The translations under genes were made by a program, and so were the position numbers. The notes under the pieces are model-generated. The model was not told the DNA's origin. It made no database searches and saw only the letters and a program-made list of their open reading frames with translations. A DNA stretch of 64,000 nt from Grifola frondosa (Eukaryota > Basidiomycota > Agaricomycetes > Polyporales > Grifolaceae): assembly GCA_001683735.1 (NCBI GenBank), contig LUGG01000009.1, positions 434,001-498,000 on the forward strand, in the 5' to 3' direction. Below, one piece after another: positions 45,138 through 56,798 of this stretch. Each line of letters begins with the position of its first letter. Positions within the stretch are counted from its first letter, which is position 1.

Positions 45138-46812
45138 TCACGGTCTGATCTCTGTCCACATCAAAGGCAAGAAGACAACGCAGGCCGTCCAAAACTATAT
45201 GCTGGTGAGTATCGAGATAGGGCGAATATGCTGCAGCAGGACACGTACGACATGCACACTTTTCAAGAATAGCAGAGGGTATTCGTCAGGGCGCGGCTTA
45301 GCGAATATGGGCTTTCCCTTGTCGACGCCAATTTGCCGGGGATGGGTGAACAGGACCCAGATGGAGTATAACGCGACGGCGAAGAAGTGTCGGAAGAGCA
45401 TGAAGGGCGCTTGCTCAATGCTACGTCGAGAGATTAGACACAGGCCAAGTGCAGTATAAAACCGACGTACGCTGCAAGCAGAGTTACTGGCTCGCGGATA
45501 CAGTTCCCGCCAAGCTCAAAATATTTGAAACAGCCAACTCGTAGAACCTCCAGTGAAGGATCTGACAGCGTCCATGAGTATACTGCATTGTAAGAAAGAA
45601 GGGAAAAAAACATACCTTCGGCGCCGAAGAGGTCGTACAGCGCGACACTCAAAACGTTGACGGTTGAAGCAAGCGGCTTCCGTGCCCAGTGCCATCGATG
45701 CAACACACGAGAGACTTGCTGCCAATCTGCGAGCTCTTGTATCCGACGAGCATATCTGTCAGCAGGACGACATCGTTGAAAGCGACGGTCATGCCACCAC
45801 CGGTGAGCGGATGCCGCATGTTCCAGGAATCGCCAACAAGGATCACGCCTTCCTTTGAAAGATGACCTCCCTGCTCGGCAGGGGGAAGCCACGAGTTGGG
45901 CATACGGCGAATACGGTCGTTAGCGAGCGCCCTCTCCACAGGAACCTGCAACGCTGAGGGTAGTTGAGGGTTGATTTGCGTTAAGATGTGATCCTGAACG
46001 ACTGCTGAGACAAGAACGCGGCGCACGAGCGACATATGACGTACCTTAATATCAGATGGAACAGGCTCCTTGAGGTCAACGAGCATACGAGTCTCATGCT
46101 CCGCAATCTGATACAACAGTACAGGACCCTGACCTCGTACGAGGACAACGGTACCATGCTTATCGATGGGCAAGTTCGCATCCTCCAGCACGACGCCGAC
46201 GAAGTGGCTGCGCGTCGCAGGCTTGATGCCCGCCTTGCCCATGACCAAGTTCCGGAAGTTAGAGAAACATCCGTCCGCGACGACAGTTAGGTCGGCGAAG
46301 AATGGCTCCTTCTCCACGGGTTCCGCATCTCCGGCGGCGAGCTTACGCGTCGCACGCACGCCTAAGATTCGGCCGGTCAGAGGACACTCGATCAACTCGG
46401 ACACGGTCGCCTCGACGACCTCCACGCAAGTCGCCTTCTTCGCTTTCTCGCGCAATGCCTGGATGAACCGACCGTGGTGGAAGCCGCGTCCCTCGTGGCC
46501 ATTGGGATAAGGAATTTGGACGGGCTTGCCGTCAAGGACGACACAGTAACCGTACGTGGGCACCGCGCCGATGCCTTCGAGACACGACTCAAGCCCAAGC
46601 TTCTTGAGGGCCATGATGCCACCAGGCTGCAGCAGCTCTCCGACGATGCGATCTGGCTCGGAAAGAGAACGTTCGAGGAGGCATATCCGGAGCGGCTTGG
46701 ATCTTTGGATGGAGACGTTAGAGAGAGCGTGCGCAAGGGAAGAGCCGACGACCCCAGCACCGACAATAATTATGTCGTACGAAGTGGACCACATTTGTGC
46801 GTGGTTCTTCAT
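45138..46812 (-). CDS. ERG1: Squalene epoxidase (squalene monooxygenase)
   Basis: This flavoenzyme of the ER membrane converts squalene to 2,3-oxidosqualene in ergosterol synthesis. The ATG is at 46812 (MKNHAQMWSTSYD; Met-7 is an alternative). Motifs: the FAD-binding IIIVGAGVVGSSLAHAL, LLERSLSEPDRIVGELLQPG, VVADGCFSNFR, and VGDSWNMRHPLTGGGMTVAF. The C-terminal part follows: RRKPLAS-type segment (here ARKPLASTVNVLSVALYDLF), VLRVGCFKYFELGGNCIREP, FRHFFAVALYSIWVLFTHPR, and a final helix FWTACVVFLPLMWTEIRP, TGA at 45138. Four introns and ~480 residues fit the family. A G is missing near 45737, between the substrate-site block and LADWQQVSRVLHRWHW. In this essential, presumably single-copy gene that is probably an assembly error. 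Confidence 0.93.
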
Positions 46813-48518
46813 TCCGGGCTACTTGCCTTTTGAATGGCGGAGACAGTGCTCCAGCCCTCTTAACGTCGGTCTCGACTGAACAGCAGCGACGGTGTCGACC
46901 CACTCTTTATATTTGCAGCTGTTTAAGTCTACCTTCAAATCGTCCCACGCACTGATCGTCCCGCCACCGATCACCACTCTCTCGTGCTCGAATTTATACC
47001 ATTTCATCGTCCTGCAATGCGCAGAGAACATGACGACGACCAAGTGGTCTTGTCAACGCGTTGGCATCATCAATCGTACGTAGACTACCGTCGTACGTAG
47101 GTTACCATACGTGCGTCTTGTACTAGGAAAGACCTGGCTTCTTACTTTACGTCTCGAATTCAATTCAAACAGCGCTGTCAAGCGCACTAGTTTTGCTACA
47201 GTCCTTTTGACTTCACCTGCAAATTATCTAGACTTCGTTGTGCAACACTGCAAGATCCCAACGTACCCGCTCTGCCCTATGGCGACGGCGGCGTACAAGG
47301 CAACCGCAAACCATGGCCGAATTTGTGAGACGTGCACTGGATGTCCGATGAGACTTGTTGCTACTATACAGGCAAGATCGCAGCAACTCGGGACCATTTT
47401 CCCCGGAGACCTGCAGTAAGAAAAGGAAAAGCACTTTCGACATTCACTGCAAGAAGCGGTTCCTGTGCCTCCGGCCATAGGAATCGCATCCAGCGACAGC
47501 TTAAAGCGTACAGAGCGCGCTCCGAGCGGAGTGGGTGGCAGTGTCCGGCGGTGAGGATACATTCCGTGACTCACGGCAACGGCGCTCGCGCTCGAGTGGC
47601 AGCAGCCCCGCCACCTGGGCAGCGCAGTGGTTACCCGTCGTCACCAGCGCATACCGGAGGCTGCTGCGGTCAGCATCAAAAGAATTATTCCAGGCATGCA
47701 ATGTTTATGGGCATGTTACGAATGTTACGCACAGTGGTTCGCGCACCGGGCAGCGCGCCGATGAATCGCCGCCCGTTCTGGTGCGGGTCGGCGCCTCGGA
47801 CAGACACGACTACTTGAGGCGGAGCCGTGACTGTGAGCATGGGACATGCGAAAGACTTCGAATATACGTGAAGGGTCATATGCCCACGCGCGCGATAGCA
47901 GATAGCGAGCATGAGGCGTGTATTTCCAGACGGCGAACATTGCTCGATATTTCGAAACGGACTGCCTGCCTGCAAGCAGCCTCCTTTCGTGAAAGCACAA
48001 CGGGCACAAAGCGCTGGCTGGAGACGTTACTCGTCACGGTCACACTCTATAGCACCAATATAGCACTCGAGTTATTCTCGGCGCTAACTTGAACGGTGAA
48101 AAGCTTGTAAATGGACCAAAAGCAGTGCGATGGTGTAGATACTAGCAGAGACAAGAAGAATGCAAATGGATGAAGGGAAGAAGGAGATGAGAGCAGAATT
48201 TGAAGGCGGAGAAGGAAAGTTTTTGTGTGTTGGGCGTTCAGGCTCCGCCAGAGCCACAGAGCCAGTGTATGCGAGTGTGTATACTCTTCAGGCCTTCGCC
48301 GAACTCACGTTGCTCCCGACCGCTCTTCCCTCCCACCACCATTCTCCTCCACATCTATCCCTCCCTCCTCACTCTCCCCTTCTCCCTTCTTTCCATTCCC
48401 CCGAGCATCGACCCCAACCCTTACCCGCCCCGTGCGGTTTCCGTCCCCCCACTCCCACCCCTGCGCCCGCGCCTCCCCGCACATCCTCGCGACTGCCCCT
48501 CCTTCAATCTCCTCCGCC
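46813..48518. other. Long intergenic region / promoter of the ARID gene
   Basis: 1.7 kb between ERG1 and the ARID gene. GC-rich open frames at 47332-47817 and 47535-48092 overlap each other in different frames, have no recognisable motif and show no exon-like continuation. The last ~200 bp (48310-48515) are strongly C/T-rich, as in agaricomycete promoters. I see no gene I can support. Confidence 0.45.
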
Positions 48519-51500
48519 ATGGCTGATCGCATTCCTCAACAGTACACTCCCATCCACAACAATTTCCTAGCCGGTCTTGCCGCGCAGCAGGGCATGTCCC
48601 AGCAGCAGCCACAGCTCGACCCCCAACAGAATGTCCCCGCCCTTGCAAAGTCGGATTTAAATCGCATGTGGCATCTCCAACAACAGCAGCAACTTCAGCA
48701 GCAGCAGTTTAGAAATCAAGCGGGGGGAGGCATGGCTCCTCAGGCCAACAGTCAGGTGTGTCTTCCATCATGCTTTTACCCGCCTCTCTGCTGCCTCCAG
48801 TCTCCACCTGTCTCTCTCTACTCCTCCCTGACCACCTATGCCTTCCACTTCTCTCTTTCTATGTGCATATCTATGTGATTCCTGCCGCTTCTGCATTCCA
48901 TCGCTCTCCCACTGTCTTCATTTCAGCAGTTGCATTACTCACGCCCATCGGCTTACGTCATCATACACGCGCGCTTCTGTCTTGTTTCCAGTCGTCTTGC
49001 CCATACGCCCAACAGCGCTAACACATGAACTCTTTCTCCCTCTCCACACAGATGATGGACTTCATGCGCAGCCAAGGCCTCGCACGGATGCAGCAACAAC
49101 AGCAGATGGCTCAGAAGCAGCAACAGCAGCAGCAGCAGATTCCTTTCATGGGACCTCCACAGATGAGCGCCTCAGCATCTTCCTCCGGCTTCCCCCACGA
49201 ACCCCAGCCGCACAGAACATGCAGACGCACTTCACCAACGCCGTTTCCGGGGGGCGGACACAACTTCACCGCGCTACAGCTGCAGGCGCTCGCGGCACAG
49301 AACCCGCAGATGTTTCAGGCGCTGCAGAGCCAGGACGGGCAGCTTCGCCAGCTGGGCCTGATGCGCCTCGCACAGACCCAGCAGAAGCAGAATAACCTGA
49401 TGCACCTCCAACAGCAACAACAGGCGCACCAACAGCAGCAACAGCATGCGCAGCAGCAGTCGCATCAGCAGCAGCAGCTCTCTATGGGCGCTCAGGCGGG
49501 CGTCATGCAAGGCCAGGTCCCACCTGGGTTCTTCACCGGATCTACCATCCCGACTGCATCGGATGGGTCGCACGGATCGCCCGGTGCAGCTAACCTCCCT
49601 GCCAATATGCAACAGGCTAACATCGCAGGCCATTCACGCGCCATGGTTCAGCAACATAACGCCCAACAGCTCCAGCAGCACCAACAACATCAGGTCAGCA
49701 ACACAGGCGCAACAACAGCAGGTACAACAACAGCAGCAGCAGAGCAGCAAGCAGCAGCAGCACAACAACAGCAGCAGCAGCAGCAGCAGCAACAAGCAAC
49801 AGCACCAACAACAGCAACAAGCTCAGCAGCAGCAACAGCAGCAGTTGCCTTCCACATATACTGAGCTACGGCGACGCGCCTTCATGATCCAGAGTTCTAT
49901 CAAGGACTTGGAGCAAAAAAATGCAGTGCTCGGTGCGGACCATCTGAACAAGCCGGACGCTGTCACCGCACAGATACAGATCAACGTTGACGAGATCGCC
50001 CGCCGAAGGGCATTTCTGTCGAAACTTGCGGCGATGATGCAGCAAGTGAACAACACTCATGCAGCTGCCATGGCGGCTACAGCGAATGCGTCGAACCGGT
50101 GAGCTCCTCGGACCTCTCTGTTTCTTGTGTGTTTTCTGATCGTATCGCAGGAACCCGGCCGCCCCATCCCCCGTGCAAGCGCAGCGTCTCGCAGTCTCCC
50201 CGAACAACATACAGGGTGCAGCCGGATGGATATCTCAGCAGGGCTCCTCGCCGGTGCATCAGTTCGGCAGCCCCCGCACCACCCGTCCGCGTCGCAGATG
50301 CTGCCGAGCGGGACGCCGCAGAGTCAGAATATTCAGGGGACCACTCCGCAGATGGCGCCCCAAGTTGTAGCCGCGCAGATGAACGCGCGTGGGGTTAAGA
50401 CGCCGCTCCCGATGCTGAATCCTGGAAGCGGCGGTCAGCCCGTACCTCACGCGTCCCCGAACATGATGGCGATGCAGCAGTTTCCACAGAAGATGGCTGG
50501 TCCTAGCGGAGCGCCCTCTGGAGGACTACCACGTGGGCCTCAGTCTTATCCAGCCCTGCCGCGCGAACAGTTCAACGCTGCGTACCAGCAGTTTCGCTCG
50601 AAGCAGGCTGTTCAACCGGATCTGGAATGTTGCAGTTCGAAAGTCGGCAGATCTCGCTGCACATGCTGCATGCCGAGGTGTTGAATGTTGGTGGCGCTGC
50701 CCGCGTGAGTCGTAGTGTCGCTCATTATGAATAGAATCTGAATTGCTTATTGGTGTCCGTTTGCACAGGCCACGCAGGCGGACCAGTGGCCTATTATTGG
50801 TGCTAATCTTGGGTTTGTGCAGTTCCCTGGGAGCGAGACAGAGCCGGCAAAGTGTGGTCCTGGTGTTGCGCAGCATCTGCAGCACGTCTACAGGGAGTTC
50901 TTGATGATGTTCGACAATGCGTACATTATGTCGATCAACAAGCGGCGGCACCAGTCTGCGCTGGAGATGCAGGCGATGCAGGCGAATCAGCAGGCAGCGA
51001 ACATGGCGCAGAATGCGCCGATGCAGAGCGCCCAGGCACAGAACAACGGCGCGCCTGTGCCCCCGCCGAACGTCCCCCAGTTCAATGGCGTCCCGTCCCT
51101 CCCTGGCTTGTCCGATCCGAAATTGATCAACGAGCTCGTGAATTTATCAGCTTCGTCATCGGCTGAATTGCGCCGTCGTGGTATACCGCAGAACATCATC
51201 GACACGGTGGAGAACCATCGACCCAGGTTACAGGAGGCGCGGCAGCAGCAGCATGATTTCCGCAACCGCCTCGCGCAAAATGTGCAGCCGCCCAATGGCG
51301 CACCGCAGCAGCGCATCGCAGACGGGCAGCTCATGAATCCTCGTGGGCAGCCCGCCATCGCGAACACTCCTAACCCTCTCCTCGGAATGCGCCCCGGACA
51401 GCATGCACAGCATGCCGTCAACCAACCCACGCCGGTCCCGCCGAATGCGTTTGGCGATGGGGGGTCGCAGATGCAGAACAACTCCCGTGGACCGCTGATC

Positions 51501-53314
51501 CAGATGCGCCCGCGCCCGACTCTGCAGGACGTGGAGAATTGTTCGAAGTTCGTTCAAAATATCCGGGCGGAATACCATGCGCGCAGTAAGTGGTTTGGGC
51601 GACCTAGTCGAATTGGTATTGACGTAGATGCGCTCCAGGTGTGGGTCAGATTCAGCCCCAGTTTGTCCCTGATAACCAAAGGCTGGAGTACAATACTGCG
51701 TTTGAACAAATGTGGCGGTATGTGCATGAGGTGGAGTCGAAGCTGCACATGTATGCGTGTTTCATCAAAGAGGACGCGATTCGGAAACTTATCGCAATGG
51801 TTCGTTGCCTCTACATCGTCCCAACTCATGTTTCTGAAGTCCTATTTGTATCAGGTCACGACGGCTAACCAGCAGAGGGAGCTGCTTTCATCTGGCACGC
51901 CCAAGTACATCATGAATCTTGACATGATCCGGGCTGTGACCAGGCAAATGCAGACTGCTAAGGACGCCTTCACAAACTTTAATGTGAATCCTCCACCTGA
52001 AAACTCATCCCATGGTTTCCCAGCGCCGCCTCCCGGCGGACTTGCTGGACCTCCTGCCCCTCATCCGCAGCGTCCCATAATGCCCCCGCAACAGTTACAG
52101 CCTCCGCAGTCTATCCCACAACCCTCTACAATCCAACCCCTTCCCGTCCAGCCCCCTACCGTTCAGTCTATCCCATCTATCCCAGCACCCCCGCCAGCAG
52201 TTCCGCAGCAACCACCCCACCCCAAGAAGAAGCAGGCAGCCCCACCCGCTGAGAGCATTGCCACTTCGACTCCTCCCGCATCTACGCCCGCTGCAAACGC
52301 ACCTACTCCTACGCACGTCGCCCACTCTCCCCGCACGCCCAAGTCCCCGAGGACGAAGGCCGCCTCGAAGCCGAAGCCAGCCCCCAGGCGCAAGGCGTCG
52401 AAGGTTACCTCCACTCCTACTGTTGCGCCTGCAACTATACCTGCTCCTGCCGCTGCGCCTCAGCCGGCGTCTGCGTCCGCTTCCACCTCAGCTCATGCTT
52501 TCGCACCTACCCCGGTACCAGCATCTGTGTCGACACCAGCACCAGCACCCACTCCTGACGTGAAACCTTCGACACCTGCTGCTACTCCGGGGGGAAATGT
52601 AGAGGTTGGAACCAAGAGGCCGCGCGAGGAAGAGCTGCCGTCCAGTTCGACGAGCATCGGCGCTCCTCCTGCAAAGAAAATCAAGAAGGAGTGGACTGAG
52701 CCACCAAGCGACGTCTTCGCGAAGCGGCAGGAGGAGGCGGACTCGATAAAGACGGAGGATGATGCCACGAAGTTCTTTGAGCAGATGTCTGACTTGCTGA
52801 AGATGGTATCTTCTGGCGAGGCTGACGAGGGTCAAGAACAGCTGACGATGGAGATCGCGGGCACCTTGAAGGAGATTTTGAAGGCATACCCTACGCCTCC
52901 AGATCCGTCGGGTTGTCGTCTCTAGCAGGCTCAGACGACTTGTCACCGCCAACAACCACGTTGCCCAGTATAGATGGGGATGAATTCTTCGATTTTTCTT
53001 TGTATGGGATCGTTGAGGATGACGCAGGATCGAAGGCGGCGACGCCAGACCTGATGCAGACGGCGTCGATAGGTCCAAGTCCGGGCTCGGCCTCGGAAAC
53101 GGACGGCGCAGGCCCATCCTCATCCACTGTACTAGACACCGCCAAGATCGCCGACCCAAAGAGTGAGGAGATCGACGGTGCGGACTCATTGCGACATAAT
53201 ATGTGGCGGGAGATCGACGGAGGCGAGGCTGGATACTACAACTATTCGGACACCTGGAAGTGGGATACACCGATGCCCCCGGCAGAGCAGCCTTGGGCGA
53301 TATACAACTTGTAG
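48519..53314 (+). CDS. ARID-domain protein, Swi1-like SWI/SNF subunit
   Basis: Likely the ARID subunit of a SWI/SNF chromatin remodeller. The ATG at 48519 gives MADRIPQQYTPIHNNFLAGL. The N-terminal half is Gln-rich. A helical segment follows (STYTELRRRAFMIQSSIKDL), then the ARID-like block: FNAAYQQFRSKQ, LQFESRQISLHMLHAEVLNV, QADQWPIIGANLGFVQFP, HLQHVYREFLMMFDN. Later come FVPDNQRLEYNTAFEQMWRY, a Pro/Ala/Thr-rich linker with basic patches, KKIKKEWTEPPSDVF, and an acidic C-terminus closing TPMPPAEQPWAIYNL at 53314. Frame changes near 49194, 49250, 49700, 50273, 50624 and 52911 sit mostly in G or C runs. Without the last, the protein would stop at 52925. Five or six introns. Confidence 0.82.
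49080..49860 (+). repeat. Polyglutamine-coding CAG/CAA tract
   Basis: Interrupted CAG/CAA runs in the ARID gene, longest at 49740-49850, encode Gln stretches. In the wrong frames they read as Ser or Ala. The frame changes within the tract near 49700, so the length in this assembly is unreliable. Confidence 0.8.
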
Positions 53315-53943
53315 ATGCGCCGATTGGTTTGAATGGCTGCTGGTATTGTTTCTGTTCGTTATATTTACATATCATTGTGCGGATCTCATGTCTATCTCAT
53401 TGTCTCTGTCGTCGCATCTGCTGTTGTCTCTTGATTATAATCGTAGTGTGCGCTGTGTATTTTTACTCTCGTCTGGCTTGCTATCGATATATCGCTTACC
53501 ACAGCTAACTGTCCCATCTCTATCCCTTTGGTTTGTTTGAGAATTATGATGCGCGGTTTAGAGACGGACGATACCAGCTATGCAAGTTGATATTTCACGG
53601 AAGGAACTGCACTCGTCGTTTGACCTTGGAGATACTCATCCCCGCTACGTAATTTCACAGCAGAACAGTTACCCCAAACGCTCCGTGAAATAAACAACGG
53701 CACTTCGACGCTGACTGCAGGATATCTGCCAGGGAATGTCATAGTGCTGCAGCCACAACATTCGCTCAGACCATGTTGCAATGATCTTGGTCGGCCAGAA
53801 AAGGCAAGACGCGATCGGCACACGTGACTCCAGTACGGACGAGAGAGGCGATTCGCGAAACTCTGAACTTTGAAGCTGCCAGCTTCTCGCGCAGTTTGAA
53901 CGCAAACTTGCACGCATCTCCCATTGCCATCTCCTCTGTTCAA
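53315..53943. other. Intergenic region before AP-3 beta
   Basis: 630 bp. The first half is T-rich and suits a 3' untranslated region of the ARID gene. The second half is the promoter of the AP-3 gene. An ATG at 53824 is in frame with the AP-3 start 40 codons downstream, so a longer N-terminus is possible but unlike the family. Confidence 0.5.
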
Positions 53944-56768
53944 ATGTCTTCACTGAATTTGAACAGTCTTACCGAAAATGCGTCTCGATTGGGCATGCGC
54001 CTGCAGGAGACGTTCTCGGAGCACACTAGGGACCTGGCAATAGCTCGTGGCTCGAGCTCATCCTACTTAGACAACCCGGAAGAAAAGGTCAAGAATATTA
54101 GGAAGCAGTTGGATTCGAATAGCGACAGAGAGAAGCTGGATGCGATGAAAAGGCTCATTGCAGTATGTCCATGGAATATCTCGATGTCTTCGTTGCATTC
54201 TTACACACTCGCAGCTGATTTCTAAAGGCCGGAACGTCTCAGAATTCTTCGCCCAAGTTGTGAAGAATGTAGCATCTCACAACCTGGAAATTCGGAAGCT
54301 AGTTTATATCTATCTCCTCCGCTATGCGGAACAGGAGCCAGATCTTGCCTTGCTATCCATCAACACCTTTCAGAAGGACCTATCAGATCCAAACCCCCTC
54401 ATACGTGCTATGGCCCTCCGTGTACTCTCTGGAATAAGAGTCCCCATGATTGGCAGCATCGTCGTGCTTGCTATCAAGAAATGCGCTGCCGACATCAGTC
54501 CGTATGTTAGAAAGGCCGCTGCACTTGCAATCCCCAAGTGTTACAGGTCTGTTGCTTGCCGCACAGCATAAATGCAATATTCATGATGAGGTTTGCACAG
54601 TTTAGATTCTAGCCATCAGCCAGAATTGATTAACATCATCTCCACCCTCCTGCGCGACCGTTCACCACTCGCCGTTGGTAGCGTAGCCATCGCATTCGAT
54701 GTAGTCTGTCCGACGCGCTTGGACCTCTTACATCAGCATTACAGGCGGCTGTGTAGAACTCTCATTGATGTCGACGAATGGGGGCAAGTCGATCTCCTGC
54801 ATTTACTAATTCGATATGCGCGCACCATGCTTCCGCGCCCCACTGCGACCTCACAAGCAGATGGCACACCAGAGGTCGAGATCGACAATGACCTCAGGTT
54901 GCTACTCAGCTCATCAGAGCCGCTATTTCAATCTCAGAATCCTGCTGTGAGTCTATTAGTTTTGATGCTGCGACAGTGAAGATAATTGGTGTCAGGTGGT
55001 AATTGCGGTTGCCCGTGTGTTCTATTACCTCGGACCAATACATGAACTGCCGAAGATTGTCGCTCCTCTTCTTAGGCTCCTCCACTCTTCACCCGAAATT
55101 GAGCGCGTCGTGCTCTCCTACCTGGTTATAACATCACATTCATTATCGGTAAGGATATCTTCTAAACATGATCTTCCTCAACTGAGACCTCAGCAAAATA
55201 GCACGTTCTTGCACAGTCGTATACCCGCCTCCTAGTCCGAGCAGACGACATGCGCCAAGTCAAGAAAGATAAAGTAATATTGCTACGGGCGGTGATCACG
55301 TCAGACAACTATCAATCGCTCCTTCGCGAATTTATCGTAAGCCATACCGCAATCAATGCAACTGTGATTCTGAAACGCATTGTAGAGCTATGCCGATGAC
55401 GCGGACGACGAGCTTGTTGCGGACGCTATTCAAGCCATCGGCTACTGCGCGCGTCTGGTGCCTGAAGCAACACAACAATGTCTCACTGCACTTATGTCCT
55501 TCATTCAGAGCAAACATGGTTTGTCTGCACTCATCACCAGCATTGTCTTGCTGACGCCGATCACTCGCCACAGACATCATCGTCACCAATGCCGTACTCG
55601 TTCTCAAGTCCCTCGTACAGATCCGGTTACAACGGCAGCAAGAGAGCGAGGCGCTGTCTATTCCTGCTACGTATTCTCCTCTGACTATCATATCGCGCCT
55701 TGCGTATCGTATCGACGACATTCGCCACCCGAAAGCACGTGCATGCGTTCTCTGGTTGGTCGGTCAATACGCCTCCACAGCTCCATCACTGGAGAATGGT
55801 GGAGCTCCTCGAGCGAGTCCAGTAGGTATCGTTGAGTGGGCGCCCGATGTCCTCCGTAAATCCGCGAAATCGTTCGCGCAAGAGTGTGTAGTAATGCCCT
55901 CATGCCCTCATTTGTCCTTCTTTGGATGTCTCAACTCTTAATTCCATTTCTTGACAGACCGCGCTTGTGAAGCTCCAAATAGTGACGCTTGCGGCAAAGC
56001 TACTGGTGCTGTGTCCAACTGACCGGACGCTGGGACTTCTTACTCGTTACGTCTTCACTCTCGCGCGGTATGACCTCAATTACGATGTGCGAGACAGGGG
56101 ACGGATGCTCAGCGCTCTCCTATCCGGGGTAGGCTCGACTCTATATGACAATAGCGAGGACGCATACGAGGACATGGGTGGCGTTGTGCTGCGCCGCGAA
56201 CAAGTCCGGATGGTCCTCTTCGAAGGTAAACGCGGGCTATCTGAGGATCTAGCTAAAGAAGGTAAATATTACTTCAGCGCACCATGCATAAAGGCTGATT
56301 CTCCTTTCAGATGATACAGGCGTGCCATTCGGTTCCTTGGGGGCCATCACGGGCAAGACAATGTTGGGAGACAGCTATATGCCAGATTGGCTGGAAAGAG
56401 GCACAGAACCCTCACTCCGCGATTCACCAGACGATGCGCCTCCGCCTCCGGTGTATGCTCAAACCGCGCAAACATCTGCTGTGCGCTTCGTCGGGCAGTC
56501 TAACCGGGCTTCACCTGTTGTGCTGACACCTACCGGCGGTCTCTCACCCTCCGGGTCGTTTGTCCGTCAGGAGGACTCAAAAGCCCCGTGGATGGACCTG
56601 GATAAATTTTACGAAAACACAAATGACGAGGAGGCAGAGGAGAGCGAGAGCGAAGAAAGCCAAGAAGAAGAGCAATCGAGTGGGGAGGAGGCGTCTACAG
56701 AAGAGGATGATTCGGAAGAGGAGGAAAGTGATAGTGGGGATGACAAACGACTACTACATACAGGGTAG
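53944..56768 (+). CDS. APL6: AP-3 complex beta subunit
   Basis: The large beta adaptin of AP-3, which forms vesicles that carry cargo from the Golgi/endosome to the vacuole. The ATG at 53944 gives [20 protein letters not shown]. The adaptin trunk is fully readable over nine exons: [117 protein letters not shown]. It ends in a Glu/Ser-rich acidic hinge ([17 protein letters not shown]) and LLHTG, stop at 56766-56768. There is no C-terminal ear domain, as is common for fungal AP-3 beta. Splice phases are consistent throughout and no frame damage was found. It converges on CWH43, with only 30 bp between stops. Confidence 0.93.
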
Positions 56769-56798
56769 TCTACAACAATTGATGGTGATTTACAGCAG

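Noticed and set aside
47332..48092. Overlapping open frames between ERG1 and the ARID gene
   Set aside because: Two frames overlap in different phases, are Arg/Ser-rich as expected from GC-rich non-coding DNA, and match no motif.
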